Translations under genes and position numbers: made by a program
Part shown: positions 1 through 9,312 of the stretch, in pieces
Layout: each line of letters begins with the position of its first letter
How positions within the stretch are numbered: position 1 is the first letter of the stretch
Notes under the pieces: generated by a model
The model's database searches: none
What the model was told of the DNA's origin: nothing
The model's input: only the letters and a program-made list of their open reading frames with translations
NCBI RefSeq assembly: GCF_030503855.1
Contig: NZ_CP129971.1
Coordinates: forward strand, 1,805,501 to 1,869,500
DNA: 64,000 nucleotides
Source of the DNA: Marivirga salinae
Lineage (GTDB): Bacteria; Bacteroidota; Bacteroidia; Cytophagales; Cyclobacteriaceae
Reading direction: 5' to 3'

Positions 1-2
1 TC

Positions 3-119
3 AATTCTATTTCTAATGAAGTAGAATTAGACATTAGTAATTATCCTGATGGCATGTACTTCATGCAAATCATTTGGAATGATGGATTACAAAGCATGAA
101 TAAGTTAATCAAAGAATAA
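3..119 (+). CDS. C-terminal end of a T9SS-sorted protein (partial)
   Basis: Only the last 38 codons are present; the gene starts left of the window. The visible end reads as the final strands of a type IX secretion type A sorting domain: a hydrophobic strand, the turn YPDGMYFMQI, then a short strand ending MNKLIKE. In this family the domain is recognised by the T9SS outer-membrane machinery and removed as cargo is attached or released. The cargo domain cannot be identified. The next gene downstream is another T9SS cargo on the same strand, so two secreted proteins sit side by side. Confidence 0.7.
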   Translation, partial: NSISNEVELDISNYPDGMYFMQIIWNDGLQSMNKLIKE

Positions 120-243
120 TTAATATATAAATAACTTTATTGACATGGGCTGTCCGTAATTGGTCAGCCTATTTTATTTTCAGTTTCATTCAATATTTCA
201 ACAGTTGTGGTAGTTATATTGCTAAAGAAATCAGGAATCTAAT

Positions 244-1536
244 ATGAGATTAATATTTACCCTATTCATTTTTATCATGAGTAATCAAATAATTGCTCAG
301 AATGATAATATCCATACTTCTTTTCAACTTAATATTGATAATAATCAAAGGTTAATTCAAGAGACTACTTTCAGCTTTACAGCAATTGCCCTAAAGTCAA
401 GAGAGATAGATGATTTTTCAAAGATCGGTTTTATTTATATGTCAGATACCATCTATTTTTCAAATGATTTACATTCAAATGAAAACTCCGAATATTTTTA
501 TTCTAGTTTAATTCATTTTGACGAAGCTTTAAAATCAATTGAGTTATTCAGCCAGGACAAGATTGATGAATTGGAGGTTGTTCTCATAAATGGTAGTGGG
601 AACTATTCTGATTTTTCACAAAGGCAAAATCAATCAATTCAAAATATTAATTGTGAATTAAATGGAGTTATTCAGCAATCAGAATGGAGAGCTGGACTTC
701 CTGAACCTTCTTACAATAGAGTCTTCACGACTACTGAAAATATGATAGTGCATCATTCAGCTGGTTCTAATAATATTTCTGATTTTACCCAGGCCGTGCG
801 CGATATTTATATTTATCATACAGAGGAAAACGGTTGGTCAGATATAGGCTATAATTATTTAGTTGCTCCTGATGGTGTTGTTTACGCTGGAAGAGATCCT
901 GCTGATGGTAAACAGGATGAGGTAATGGGAGCGCATTTTTGTGGCTCCAATTCCAATACTATGGGTGTGTGCCTTATGGGAAATTATGAAACCGTTGAGC
1001 CGACTTCAATTATGATAGAGAGCCTTGAGAAGGTTTTAAGTTGGAAGGCCTTCACAGATGAATTAAATGTTTTAGAAAGTAATACTCATCCTTTAAATTC
1101 TAATCTTGGTGTAATTGCTGGGCATCGAGATGGTTGTAGTACTGCATGTCCAGGAGAAAATGTTTATAAGCGATTGCAAGATATTCGAGTGAAAGTAGAT
1201 GAGCAGTTGTCTGTTTGTAATGGGGAAGAGGAGGAGGAAGAAGAAAGCCCTGTGGTTGAATTAGAAATCGATTCTATCCTAAATCAAAAAATTTATCCTA
1301 ATCCAATAAAAACTGATTTTTCATTTAGTTTTAATATTTCACAAAATAAACAAGATGATTTGGATTATATTCTGGTTTTTAATCAAGAAGGTAAAAGTAT
1401 AAAGTGGCAAAATCTTTATTTCTATGAAAATAAACTAGAAGTAAAACTACCCAATACTTTAAAACCAGGTATTTATTTTTTACAGACCATTTTCAAAGAT
1501 GGAGAGAAGAAATCACAGCAATTTTTAATACAGTAA
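244..1536 (+). CDS. Secreted N-acetylmuramoyl-L-alanine amidase (PGRP fold) with T9SS sorting domain
   Basis: 430 residues. A signal peptide (about residues 1-19, ending IIAQ) is followed by a region without a recognised domain (20-155), an amidase_2/PGRP domain (about 160-320), a run of seven glutamates near 327-333, and a T9SS type A sorting domain with the hallmark KIYPNP at its start (about 348-430). The zinc ligands of the family are visible: H170 or H171 in IVHHSAG, H294 in GHRDG, and C302 in TACPG. The family cleaves the lactyl-amide bond between MurNAc and L-alanine of peptidoglycan. With a T9SS tail it should act outside the cell, on foreign peptidoglycan or at the surface (inference). 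Start ATG chosen because it opens the signal peptide. Confidence 0.9.
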   Translation: MRLIFTLFIFIMSNQIIAQNDNIHTSFQLNIDNNQRLIQETTFSFTAIALKSREIDDFSKIGFIYMSDTIYFSNDLHSNENSEYFYSSLIHFDEALKSIELFSQDKIDELEVVLINGSGNYSDFSQRQNQSIQNINCELNGVIQQSEWRAGLPEPSYNRVFTTTENMIVHHSAGSNNISDFTQAVRDIYIYHTEENGWSDIGYNYLVAPDGVVYAGRDPADGKQDEVMGAHFCGSNSNTMGVCLMGNYETVEPTSIMIESLEKVLSWKAFTDELNVLESNTHPLNSNLGVIAGHRDGCSTACPGENVYKRLQDIRVKVDEQLSVCNGEEEEEEESPVVELEIDSILNQKIYPNPIKTDFSFSFNISQNKQDDLDYILVFNQEGKSIKWQNLYFYENKLEVKLPNTLKPGIYFLQTIFKDGEKKSQQFLIQ

Positions 1537-1605
1537 GTCTAGTTTCTATTTTTTGTTTTTGGATTGCCTTTCAACCATATTTGCAATTCATAAATCAGAA
1601 TACCC

Positions 1606-2238
1606 TTGCAAAAAATTAAAACTATCATTTTCGATTTAGGAGGTGTAATCATTAACTTATATGTTGATAAAACCATCTCAGCATTTTCTAAATTATCTGG
1701 CTTGTCTGATAAGGAAGTAGAAAAAGCATATTTATCAGCCGATGTTTTTAAAGAGTATGAAAAAGGGCTGATATCCGATGCTGAATTTCGAAATAGTTTA
1801 AAGGCTAATTTTAATTTGAAAGCAACTGATACAGAAATTGATGAAGCTTGGAATGCTATGCTAGGTGAAATTCCAGCTGATAGAATTGAAGCTATAAAGA
1901 GTTTAATGCGAGATTATAAGTGCATTGTTTTAAGCAATACCAATGCGATTCATGCTAAGGCCTTCCATGAAAAATTAACAGACTCTTTTCAATATCAGCA
2001 TTTAAATGATCTCTTTCATGAAGTGTATTTTTCTCACGAATTGAATCAAAGAAAGCCTGATCAAGAAATCTATCAAAATGTTTTAGGCCTGTCCCAAACA
2101 GAAGCTGGCAAAGCCCTGTTTATGGATGACTCCCAATTAAATTTGGATTCTGCATCTGAACTAGGAATTCAAACACTACACATTCCTAGAAATAATGGTT
2201 TTATAAATTTAGTAGAGGATAAATTATCTAAAATATGA
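1606..2238 (+). CDS. HAD-superfamily phosphatase (YihX-like)
   Basis: 210 residues, starting with TTG; no ATG lies close by, and the core motif begins only at residue 7. HAD motif I is D10-LGGVI: nucleophile D10, with the usual second Asp replaced by Gly, as in the YihX/HAD-IA branch (DLGNV). Motif II is S110 in VLSNTN, motif III K150-P151, motif IV D174-D175 in FMDDS. The helical cap lies at about residues 20-90. YihX relatives dephosphorylate sugar phosphates such as alpha-glucose-1-phosphate; the substrate here is unknown. The stop codon overlaps the start of the M50 protease gene by 4 bases (ATGA), so the two are probably co-translated. Confidence 0.88.
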   Translation: MQKIKTIIFDLGGVIINLYVDKTISAFSKLSGLSDKEVEKAYLSADVFKEYEKGLISDAEFRNSLKANFNLKATDTEIDEAWNAMLGEIPADRIEAIKSLMRDYKCIVLSNTNAIHAKAFHEKLTDSFQYQHLNDLFHEVYFSHELNQRKPDQEIYQNVLGLSQTEAGKALFMDDSQLNLDSASELGIQTLHIPRNNGFINLVEDKLSKI

Positions 2239-3362
2239 TTGAGAAAAATACCCGTTACTATGCAAAGAAAATTATTCTCTTTGTATTAACCTTCATTACT
2301 ACAACACTAGCAGGTTCGGAATGGGTTACCAATCGTATTATTTTCTATTCTCCCGATTATTCTTGGGCCGATTTCCTTGCAGGGATGCATTATTCAATTC
2401 CATTTTTATTCATTCTAACTGTACACGAATTTGGTCACTTTTTTATGGCTAAATACCATAAAGTAGAAGTTACACTTCCTAATTATATTCCGCTTTGGTT
2501 GGGATTTATGGGTTCTGTTTCTTTCGGTACATTAGGGGCATTAATTCAGATCGTTGGGCCTATTAAATCCAGAAAGCAGTTTTTTGATATTGGCATTGCG
2601 GGGCCAATAGCTGGTTTTGTAGTGGCATTAGGTGTTTTGTTTTATGGATTTACTAATTTACCTGAACCTGAATATATATTTGAGATTCACCCTGAATACG
2701 AGCAATATGGAATGGATTATGCCGACCATGTTTATGATGATGAAGAAATAATGAGTATAAGTTTAGGGAATAGTCTACTGTTTAGTTGGTTTGAGAATAA
2801 TGTAGCTGACCCTGAGCGATTGCCCAATCACAGAGAAATTATTCATTATCCTTATTTGTTTGCAGGCTTTTTAGCACTATTCTTTACAGCTTTAAATTTA
2901 ATTCCTATTGGTCAGCTGGATGGAGGGCATGTGATTTATGGCTTATTTGGAGCCAAAAATCATCAAATCATCGCCTTTACCCTCTATATGATTTTCACAT
3001 TTGTAGCAGGCTTAGGATTGATCACTGCTGGAATAGATTTAGGTGATTTTGCTTTATACAGTACCATGTATGTAGGCTTTTTATATTTCTCTTTCAAAGG
3101 CTTAGGATTTCAACAATCCACAACCTTAATGTTAGCAGTGGGCATGTTTGTCGCACAATATTTAACATCCTATATATTTCCTTCTGTTACAGGTTTTTCA
3201 GGTTATTTACTCTTTGTATTTCTGTTAGGAAGATTGATCGGTGTTAAACATCCAGTCGCCCCTGATGACACCCCACTTAGCACAGGAAGAAAAGTATTAG
3301 GCTGGATTTGTCTCATTATTTTCATTATCTGTTTTAGTTTTGAGCCTTTGGTTTTGGAGTGA
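2235..3362 (+). CDS. Site-2 protease family (M50) membrane metalloprotease
   Basis: 375 residues with several hydrophobic helices. The zinc motif H64-E-F-G-H68 sits inside a membrane segment, and the third ligand D229 lies in the family motif LIPIGQLDGGH. This arrangement defines intramembrane site-2 proteases, which cut transmembrane substrates. No PDZ domain is visible, so it is closer to the simple SREBP-protease-like M50 proteins than to RseP. A soluble insertion rich in acidic residues spans about 145-200. It overlaps the HAD gene by 4 bases. The substrate is not known. Confidence 0.9.
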   Translation: MIEKNTRYYAKKIILFVLTFITTTLAGSEWVTNRIIFYSPDYSWADFLAGMHYSIPFLFILTVHEFGHFFMAKYHKVEVTLPNYIPLWLGFMGSVSFGTLGALIQIVGPIKSRKQFFDIGIAGPIAGFVVALGVLFYGFTNLPEPEYIFEIHPEYEQYGMDYADHVYDDEEIMSISLGNSLLFSWFENNVADPERLPNHREIIHYPYLFAGFLALFFTALNLIPIGQLDGGHVIYGLFGAKNHQIIAFTLYMIFTFVAGLGLITAGIDLGDFALYSTMYVGFLYFSFKGLGFQQSTTLMLAVGMFVAQYLTSYIFPSVTGFSGYLLFVFLLGRLIGVKHPVAPDDTPLSTGRKVLGWICLIIFIICFSFEPLVLE

Positions 3363-3651
3363 TTGAAACTTTAAAAGCCAAAGTCTTTGAAGGGTTAACC
3401 ACGAAGTTACACTGAGTTTTACACCAAGAACACAATGGACAGTAATAGGCTGTTAAAACTATTCTTGCCAATACTCAAAAACCATGTAACACAAGAAATG
3501 AGTAAATGACACATTAGAATCCTTAAATGGATTATTATTTTCCTTAGCGAAAACTTCGCGCCTTGGCGAGATTCTTTAAGAAGGCGCATCTTTGATGCCT
3601 TTCAAGAAGGAAGACTCTGTTGGAAAGTTGAATTTTTCATAATTAAAATAC
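3363..3651. repeat. Intergenic repeat debris before gldA
   Basis: No gene is visible. The stretch contains ACCACGAAGTTACACTGAG near 3399 followed by ACCAAGAACACAATGGA, which resembles degenerate copies of the ACCACAATAGAAAC...AGAACACAAAGG arms seen at 33679 and 49600. Further on lie small hairpins such as GGCGCATCTTTGATGCC near 3583 and GCGAAAACTTCGCGCC near 3547. It looks like decayed dispersed repeat material. Confidence 0.45.
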
Positions 3652-3659
3652 TATTTTTG
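3628..3659 (+). promoter_or_regulatory. Bacteroidota-type promoter for gldA
   Basis: TTG (3628-3630), 21-base spacer, then TATTTTTG (3652-3659), an exact match to the TAnnTTTG -7 consensus of Bacteroidota. Transcription would start near 3664, about 30 bases before the gldA ATG. Confidence 0.6.
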
Positions 3660-3693
3660 CGTTCATCAATCACAACAAACCATAAAATTCTGA

Positions 3694-4602
3694 ATGTCCA
3701 TTCTTGTTAAGGGTCTTATTAAAAAATATGGAGAGCAGACTGCTGTCAATGATATTTCTTTTGAGATCAAGAAAGGAAATATTGTAGGCTTTTTGGGGCC
3801 AAATGGAGCGGGGAAATCCACTACCATGAAAATGATCACAGGTACCTTGCCTGCTGATGCCGGAATTGTGGAGGTAGATGGAATAGATGTTGGGCAACAA
3901 CCTTTAGAAATCAAAAAGCATATCGGATATCTTCCTGAGCATAATCCTTTGTATTTGGATATGTACGTGCATGAGTTTTTACGCTTTTGCGGAGGAATTT
4001 ACGGGATGTCTGGCAGAGGATTGAAAAATAGAGTGGCTGATTTGGTGGAATTATGCGGACTTCAAAAGGAGCAGAACAAGCAAATTGGAGCTTTATCCAA
4101 AGGGTATCGACAAAGAGTCGGACTTGCTCAAGCTTTGGTGCATGATCCTTCTGTTTTAATTTTAGATGAACCTACTACAGGTTTGGATCCCAATCAAATC
4201 ATTGAAATACGAAATCTAATTTTATCCATTAGTCAAGATAAAACGGTTTTGTTGAGCACTCACATCATGCAGGAAGTGCAAGCACTTTGTAATCGAGCTA
4301 TCATCATCAAGGAAGGTAGATTGGTTGCAGATCAGTCGGTAAATGAATTAACAGAGGAAAAAGAGAAGTTTACCATTAAAATAGAACTCGAAAAACAGGC
4401 GGATTTATCATTTTGGACTACCCATCAAGAAGTCAATACTTTAAAGTTGGTGACTGAAACAGAATATTTATTGGAAACCACAAAAGATATCAGAAAGGAA
4501 ATTCTGAATTGGGTCACCCAAAACGATGTGGATTTAGTCGGAATTTCATTAGAAAAAGGCAATATGGAAGAAGTGTTTCACAAACTCACCCAAAATAACT
4601 GA
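3694..4602 (+). CDS. gldA: Gliding motility ABC transporter ATP-binding protein GldA
   Basis: 302 residues. Walker A GPNGAGKST at 35-43, signature LSKGYRQR starting at L134, Walker B VLILDEP with D158-E159, then the GLD D-loop, and a C-terminal extension of about 80 residues. Length and order with the next two genes match GldA of the GldAFG ABC complex, needed for gliding in Flavobacterium johnsoniae. The protein energises the membrane subunit encoded next. The gene starts 35 bases after a good promoter and is followed after 4 bases by gldF. Without gldFG it could only be called an ABC-2 type ATPase; the cluster makes the name firm. Confidence 0.93.
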   Translation: MSILVKGLIKKYGEQTAVNDISFEIKKGNIVGFLGPNGAGKSTTMKMITGTLPADAGIVEVDGIDVGQQPLEIKKHIGYLPEHNPLYLDMYVHEFLRFCGGIYGMSGRGLKNRVADLVELCGLQKEQNKQIGALSKGYRQRVGLAQALVHDPSVLILDEPTTGLDPNQIIEIRNLILSISQDKTVLLSTHIMQEVQALCNRAIIIKEGRLVADQSVNELTEEKEKFTIKIELEKQADLSFWTTHQEVNTLKLVTETEYLLETTKDIRKEILNWVTQNDVDLVGISLEKGNMEEVFHKLTQNN

Positions 4603-4606
4603 GCCT

Positions 4607-5341
4607 ATGTGGAGTATTTTTACAAAAGAAATCAACAGCTTTTTAAATTCACTCATTGCCTATCTGGTCATGGGTGTTTTTTTGGTCAGCATGGGATTGT
4701 TGGTTTGGGTTTTTCCTGATACTGCCATCTTTGAGTATGGTTATGCCGATATGGGCATTTTCTTCAATTTGGCACCTTATGTCTTAATGTTTTTAATTCC
4801 AGCCATTACCATGAAAGCCTTGGCTGAAGAATCCAAAAGCGGCACTTTTGAATTGCTGATGACCAAACCCATTACAGAGCTTAAATTATTATTGGGTAAA
4901 TATTTAGCAGGTTTGGTGCTAGTGGTGATTTCATTGATTCCCACTTTAGTTTATTATTTCTCTTTGTCTTACCTCAGCAATCCCGTTGGAAATATTGATT
5001 CAGCAGGGATAATGGGAGCTTATGTAGGCTTGCTGTTTTTGGTTTCTGCCTATACGGGCATCGGAATTTTTGCCTCTTCCTTATCTGAAAATCAGATTGT
5101 GGCTTTTATCATAGCGGTTTTCATCAGCTTTATCTTCTTTATGGGATTCTCTTCCTTAGCGGATTTGCCATTTTTAACTAATGCTAGTATTCAAATTGAA
5201 AAAATAGGCATGCTAGCCCATTATGATTCATTAGGGAAAGGAGTCATTGATTTTCGAGATGTGCTGTATTTTCTTTCTATTACAGCATTATTTTTAGGAG
5301 CTACTTTTTGGGTTTTAAAATTGAGAAAATGGAATTCTTAA
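4607..5341 (+). CDS. gldF: Gliding motility ABC transporter permease GldF
   Basis: 244 residues, about six hydrophobic helices, ABC-2 permease type. The conserved soluble turn KALAEESKSGTFELLMTKPI (near 70-90) is typical of GldF and related ABC-2 permeases such as NosY. It forms the membrane channel of the GldAFG complex. It follows gldA by 4 bases and overlaps gldG, so the genes are translationally coupled. Confidence 0.92.
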   Translation: MWSIFTKEINSFLNSLIAYLVMGVFLVSMGLLVWVFPDTAIFEYGYADMGIFFNLAPYVLMFLIPAITMKALAEESKSGTFELLMTKPITELKLLLGKYLAGLVLVVISLIPTLVYYFSLSYLSNPVGNIDSAGIMGAYVGLLFLVSAYTGIGIFASSLSENQIVAFIIAVFISFIFFMGFSSLADLPFLTNASIQIEKIGMLAHYDSLGKGVIDFRDVLYFLSITALFLGATFWVLKLRKWNS

Positions 5342-7020
5342 AGAGTAAGTCAACAGAATATACGCTCAAGTTTTTGATCCTGCTCACTTTGGTGATATTG
5401 GTAAACCTTGCCATGCGCCATCAGATTTTCCGTTGGGATTTGACAGAAGAAAAGCGCTATTCTATGAATGAAGCGACTATTTCTATGCTTCAAAACCTAG
5501 AAGAACCGGTTTATGTGGAGGTTTATTTGGCGGGAGATATAAATGCGGAGTTTAGTCGTTTACAAACTTCCATTAAGCAGACATTAGAGCAATTTAAAAC
5601 TTATGCTTACGGAAATATGCAATATAGTTTCATCAATCCAGATGAAGCCAGTTCAGCAAATGCACGAAATGAATTTTATAGATATTTAGTAGATAAAGGG
5701 ATTCAGCCGACCACCGTTTTTGACAGTGAGGAGGGTAGGAAATCCCAAAAATTGATTTTCCCTGGAGCCGAAATTTCTTATGGTGGAAGGAGTTTGCCTG
5801 TTATTCTATTAAATGGAAATAATGCAGCAGGGGCTAGCCAAGCCATCACCCAATCAATAGAGAATTTGGAGTATGAATTAGCCAGTACTATTAAAAGCCT
5901 TGCAAATCCTGATCGACAGAGTGTGGCTTTGTTTCAAGGGAAAGGAGTGCCTTCAGGAGATGTGTTGAAAGGATTGAATGATGCGGTTTCTTCAAAATAC
6001 GATTTAATTCCTGTTCAAAATACTGAAAGGCTGTCCAATTTTGATGCTACCATATTTTTAAAACCAACTAAGGGTTTTAACAATTCCGAGCTTTATGATA
6101 TTGACCAATTTATCATGAATGGAGGAAAAAGCTTGTTTTTCTTGGATGGCTTGATGATGGATGTGGATTCCATTAAGGATTATGGCGCTATGGCTTTACC
6201 TATTGAAACCGGGCTTGATGATTTATTATTCAAATATGGTGTTCGAGTAAATAAAGATGTATTGCAAGATGTTAATAGTGGGAATTTCCCAATCGTAACT
6301 GGAAATTTGGGCAAAGATCCACAAATTCAATTACTGCCTTGGCCCTATTATATCATTTTGAATAAATATGCTGATCATCCGATTGTAAGAAATATGAATG
6401 CGGTTTATGGCAAATTTGTGAGTTCAATTGATACAGTAACCGCAAGCGGGATTAAGAAAACGCCATTGATTTTTACTTCCGATTATACGCGAAAAATGAA
6501 AGGCCCCATTCACATTAGTTTTGAAAACTTAAGGGAAGATATTAAACCAGAAAACTTCAATTTGAAAAATGTACCAGTTACCTATTTGCTTGAAGGTAAA
6601 TTCACTTCTGCTTATCAAAATCGTTTACCTCCTGAAGGGAGAGAGAATTCCAGCACAAAGAATAAAAGTAAGGAAAATTCAATCATAGTCGCTTCGGATG
6701 GTGATTTACTGTTGAGTGAAATTGATCGTAAAAATAATCAGCCTTTTCCTTTGGGAGTAGATCCTTATGCAAAACATCCATCTAATTTCGCTAACGATCA
6801 ATTGATTCTCAATATGTTAAATTATTTATTGGATGAAGATGGATTGATTATTTCTAGGAATAAGGATTTAAAGATTCGTCCTTTAGATAAAGTGAAAGTA
6901 TCGGAAGATAAAGTATGGTTGCAATTTGTAAACGTAGCTTTACCAATTGTTTTGATTGTACTTTTTGGCATTTTAAGATATTATTGGAGGAAGAGAAAAT
7001 ATTCAAAATTTAATGGCTAA
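5329..7020 (+). CDS. gldG: Gliding motility-associated ABC transporter substrate-binding protein GldG
   Basis: 563 residues from the chosen ATG. An upstream in-frame TTG at 5308 would add seven residues; ATG was preferred because it gives the usual short N-terminus before the first membrane segment (about 13-32). A large extracytoplasmic region follows (GldG/IFT52-like fold, about 35-530), and a second membrane helix near the end (about 535-553) is followed by a basic tail. GldG is the third component of GldAFG. It overlaps gldF by 13 bases and the DUF4340 gene by 8 bases. Confidence 0.9.
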   Translation: MEFLKSKSTEYTLKFLILLTLVILVNLAMRHQIFRWDLTEEKRYSMNEATISMLQNLEEPVYVEVYLAGDINAEFSRLQTSIKQTLEQFKTYAYGNMQYSFINPDEASSANARNEFYRYLVDKGIQPTTVFDSEEGRKSQKLIFPGAEISYGGRSLPVILLNGNNAAGASQAITQSIENLEYELASTIKSLANPDRQSVALFQGKGVPSGDVLKGLNDAVSSKYDLIPVQNTERLSNFDATIFLKPTKGFNNSELYDIDQFIMNGGKSLFFLDGLMMDVDSIKDYGAMALPIETGLDDLLFKYGVRVNKDVLQDVNSGNFPIVTGNLGKDPQIQLLPWPYYIILNKYADHPIVRNMNAVYGKFVSSIDTVTASGIKKTPLIFTSDYTRKMKGPIHISFENLREDIKPENFNLKNVPVTYLLEGKFTSAYQNRLPPEGRENSSTKNKSKENSIIVASDGDLLLSEIDRKNNQPFPLGVDPYAKHPSNFANDQLILNMLNYLLDEDGLIISRNKDLKIRPLDKVKVSEDKVWLQFVNVALPIVLIVLFGILRYYWRKRKYSKFNG

Positions 7021-7942
7021 GTCTCAATCAAAGAAAAATATCGTCTTATTATCTGTTTGGATCATTTTAGTTCTGCTGACTATTGTTGCCTACAGCTATA
7101 ATCCTTATGAAAGAAAATCTACTTCTTTTGAAAAGGATTTGTTTGCTGTTGAAAATGCCAATCAAACAATTTCCCGAATTGAGTTAAATGGACAGGACTT
7201 CAATAATACTTTAAAGAAAAATGGCAATTCCTGGACTGTAAATCAAGAATATCTTTTGGATGCTTCCATGCAGCAAGTGTTTTTCAAATTATTGGAGCAA
7301 GTCAGTATTCAAAGACCGATAGTAGGGGAGAATTCAGCTAAGATTAAACAAAATGTATTGGACTCTGGAGTGCAGGTCAATATTTATGGGAATGAAAGCT
7401 TGTTGAATTCCTACACAGTAGGCGGTGATTTTCAAGCCATGCGCTCTTATTTCGTAAAGGGAGAGGATGTTTATTTGGTTCAATTGCCAGGTTATCAAAG
7501 CTATGTAGCAGGGATTTTTGAAGTTCCTGAAAATGATTGGCGTGACCGAGTGATTTTTGATGGTATTTGGCAAGATATGGTCAGTTTAAAAATTGATAAA
7601 CCAGATAAAAAAGCAGTAGAATTCAAGTATGATAACCGATTAATGCGCATCCAAAACCAGCAGGCAGATACGGCAGAAGTCATGAATTTCGTAGAGCGCT
7701 TTAATTATTTCTTCGTAGATCAATTTCTACCTGAAAACCATTTAGCTTTACAGAAAAAAGAAAGTTTTGATAAAGCCGGCACCATTGAAATTGAAGGCTT
7801 AGACAAAGATAAAAGTTTAAGACTGGAGCTGTTTAAAAACCCCGAATTCAATGCTTACTTAGTCCATATCAATGGCAAAGAATGGGCAGCAATAAGAAAT
7901 GAAAGAATGGAGAAGATTTGGATAGAGTTGGAGAAGTTGTAG
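7013..7942 (+). CDS. DUF4340 domain-containing membrane-anchored protein
   Basis: 309 residues. A basic N-terminus and a single membrane helix (about 9-28) are followed by an extracytoplasmic domain with tryptophan-containing repeats matching DUF4340 (for example WTVNQEY near 73 and NDWRDR near 176). The gene overlaps gldG by 8 bases, and such proteins often follow GldG-like ABC genes, so it is probably an accessory part of that transporter (inference). No enzymatic motif is seen. Confidence 0.8.
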   Translation: MAKSQSKKNIVLLSVWIILVLLTIVAYSYNPYERKSTSFEKDLFAVENANQTISRIELNGQDFNNTLKKNGNSWTVNQEYLLDASMQQVFFKLLEQVSIQRPIVGENSAKIKQNVLDSGVQVNIYGNESLLNSYTVGGDFQAMRSYFVKGEDVYLVQLPGYQSYVAGIFEVPENDWRDRVIFDGIWQDMVSLKIDKPDKKAVEFKYDNRLMRIQNQQADTAEVMNFVERFNYFFVDQFLPENHLALQKKESFDKAGTIEIEGLDKDKSLRLELFKNPEFNAYLVHINGKEWAAIRNERMEKIWIELEKL

Positions 7943-7945
7943 GGA

Positions 7946-7977
7946 GTTTTAAGTAATAAGTTTTAGGTTTTAAGTTG
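7946..7977. repeat. TTTTAAGTAATAAG-type dispersed repeat
   Basis: A GTTTTAAGTAATAAGTTTTA unit followed by GGTTTTAAGTTG. The same motif occurs on the opposite strand at 27631-27663 and 35243-35281. It lies just after the DUF4340 stop and before the C-rich CCATATCCATCACCCCCTC tract near 8000. Confidence 0.5.
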
Positions 7978-8063
7978 TGGAGCCAATATTTTCAACTACC
8001 CATATCCATCACCCCCTCAAAAACTCATTTTTCAACTTTTGCCTGCCATTTAAGAATTTTTTA

Positions 8064-8093
8064 TTGCTTAATGCGCTATAAAGTATAGATTTG
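8064..8093 (+). promoter_or_regulatory. Bacteroidota-type promoter for dnaN
   Basis: TTG (8064-8066), 19-base spacer, TAGATTTG (8086-8093): an exact TAnnTTTG -7 box with ideal spacing. A second -7 match, TAACTTTG, lies at 8106-8113 but has no well-spaced TTG. A start near 8098-8100 would leave a leader of about 90 bases. Confidence 0.65.
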
Positions 8094-8187
8094 CAAATTA
8101 ATTTTTAACTTTGTTGGTAATACAAAATCAAGAAGTTTATAGCTAAGCTTTTGATCAATTTTAAAAGCGAGCCCTAAATAAAAAACT

Positions 8188-9312
8188 ATGAAATTTTTAG
8201 TATCCTCATCTGCATTATTAAAGCAAATTTCATCCATCAATGGGGTGATTTCAACCAATCCCATGGTGCCTATTTTAGAGAATTTCTTATTTGAGATTCA
8301 AGATGGTCTTTTGACTATCACGGCTTCGGATTTACAAACTTCCATGATTACCGAGATTGATGTAGAATCATCTGAAAACGGAAGCATAGCCGTTCCAGCT
8401 AGGATTTTGATGGATACTTTGAAAAACCTTCCAGAGCAACCTGTGACTTTCTCTATTGATGAGGAAACTTACAGCATAGAAATTAGCTCTGATAATGGTC
8501 GCTATAAATTAGCGGGGGAGAATGCAACGGATTTCCCTAAAGTACAGGAAGTTGAAAATCCTGATACAGTAGATATTTCAGCAGATGTTTTAGCCACTGC
8601 TATTAACCATACCATCTATGCTACCAGTAATGACGAATTACGTCCAGCTATGGGTGGTGTTTACGTTAAATTTGATGAAACCAATACGACTTTCGTAGCA
8701 ACTGACGGTAACCGTTTGATTCGTTACAGAAGGGTAGATGTAGCATCTGATTCAGGAACAGGTATTATCATTCCTAGAAAAGCTTTATCATTATTGAAAA
8801 ACAGCTTGCCTGCAGAGAATGTGAACGTAGCAGTGGAATTTAATATGTCTAATGCTTATTTCAAATTCAATAATATCAAATTGATTTGCCGATTGGTAGA
8901 TGAGCGTTTCCCTGATTATGAAAATGTTATTCCTGCAGAAAATAATATCAAACTGACCATCAACCGTCAGGAGTTTATGTCCTCTTTGAAAAGGATCAGC
9001 ATTTATGCTAATAAAACGACTCACCAAGTTCGTTTGAAAATCAATGGTAGTGAATTGCAAATCTTTGCTGAAGATTTAGATTTCTCAAATGAAGCAAATG
9101 AAATCATGGCTTGCGAGCACCAAGGAGATGATATAGAAATCGGCTTCAATGCTAAGTTCTTAGTAGAAATGTTGAATAACTTAGATAGCAAAGAAGTGAG
9201 CATCGACATGTCAGCACCTAATAAAGCTGGTTTACTGTTCCCGTCTGATATGGATGAGAATGAAGACATCTTGTTATTGGTAATGCCTGTTATGTTAAAT
9301 AATTACGTTTAA
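8188..9312 (+). CDS. dnaN: DNA polymerase III subunit beta (sliding clamp)
   Basis: 374 residues, the normal length for a bacterial beta clamp. It begins MKFLVSSSALLKQIS and ends in the typical clamp C-terminus LLLVMPVML. Three repeated clamp domains of about 120 residues each can be followed; PILENFLFEI and RPAMGGVYVKFD are conserved strands. The dimeric ring holds polymerase III and repair polymerases on DNA. dnaA is not adjacent, so this is not the classical dnaA-dnaN origin layout. It has its own promoter at 8064 and a terminator at 9471. Confidence 0.97.
   Translation: MKFLVSSSALLKQISSINGVISTNPMVPILENFLFEIQDGLLTITASDLQTSMITEIDVESSENGSIAVPARILMDTLKNLPEQPVTFSIDEETYSIEISSDNGRYKLAGENATDFPKVQEVENPDTVDISADVLATAINHTIYATSNDELRPAMGGVYVKFDETNTTFVATDGNRLIRYRRVDVASDSGTGIIIPRKALSLLKNSLPAENVNVAVEFNMSNAYFKFNNIKLICRLVDERFPDYENVIPAENNIKLTINRQEFMSSLKRISIYANKTTHQVRLKINGSELQIFAEDLDFSNEANEIMACEHQGDDIEIGFNAKFLVEMLNNLDSKEVSIDMSAPNKAGLLFPSDMDENEDILLLVMPVMLNNYV

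Noticed and set aside
5308..5328. Alternative TTG start of gldG
   Set aside because: An ATG seven codons later is a better start and still overlaps gldF.
8106..8113. TAACTTTG as the main dnaN promoter
   Set aside because: The nearest TTG is only 12 bases away; the TAGATTTG box at 8086 has the correct 19-base spacing.
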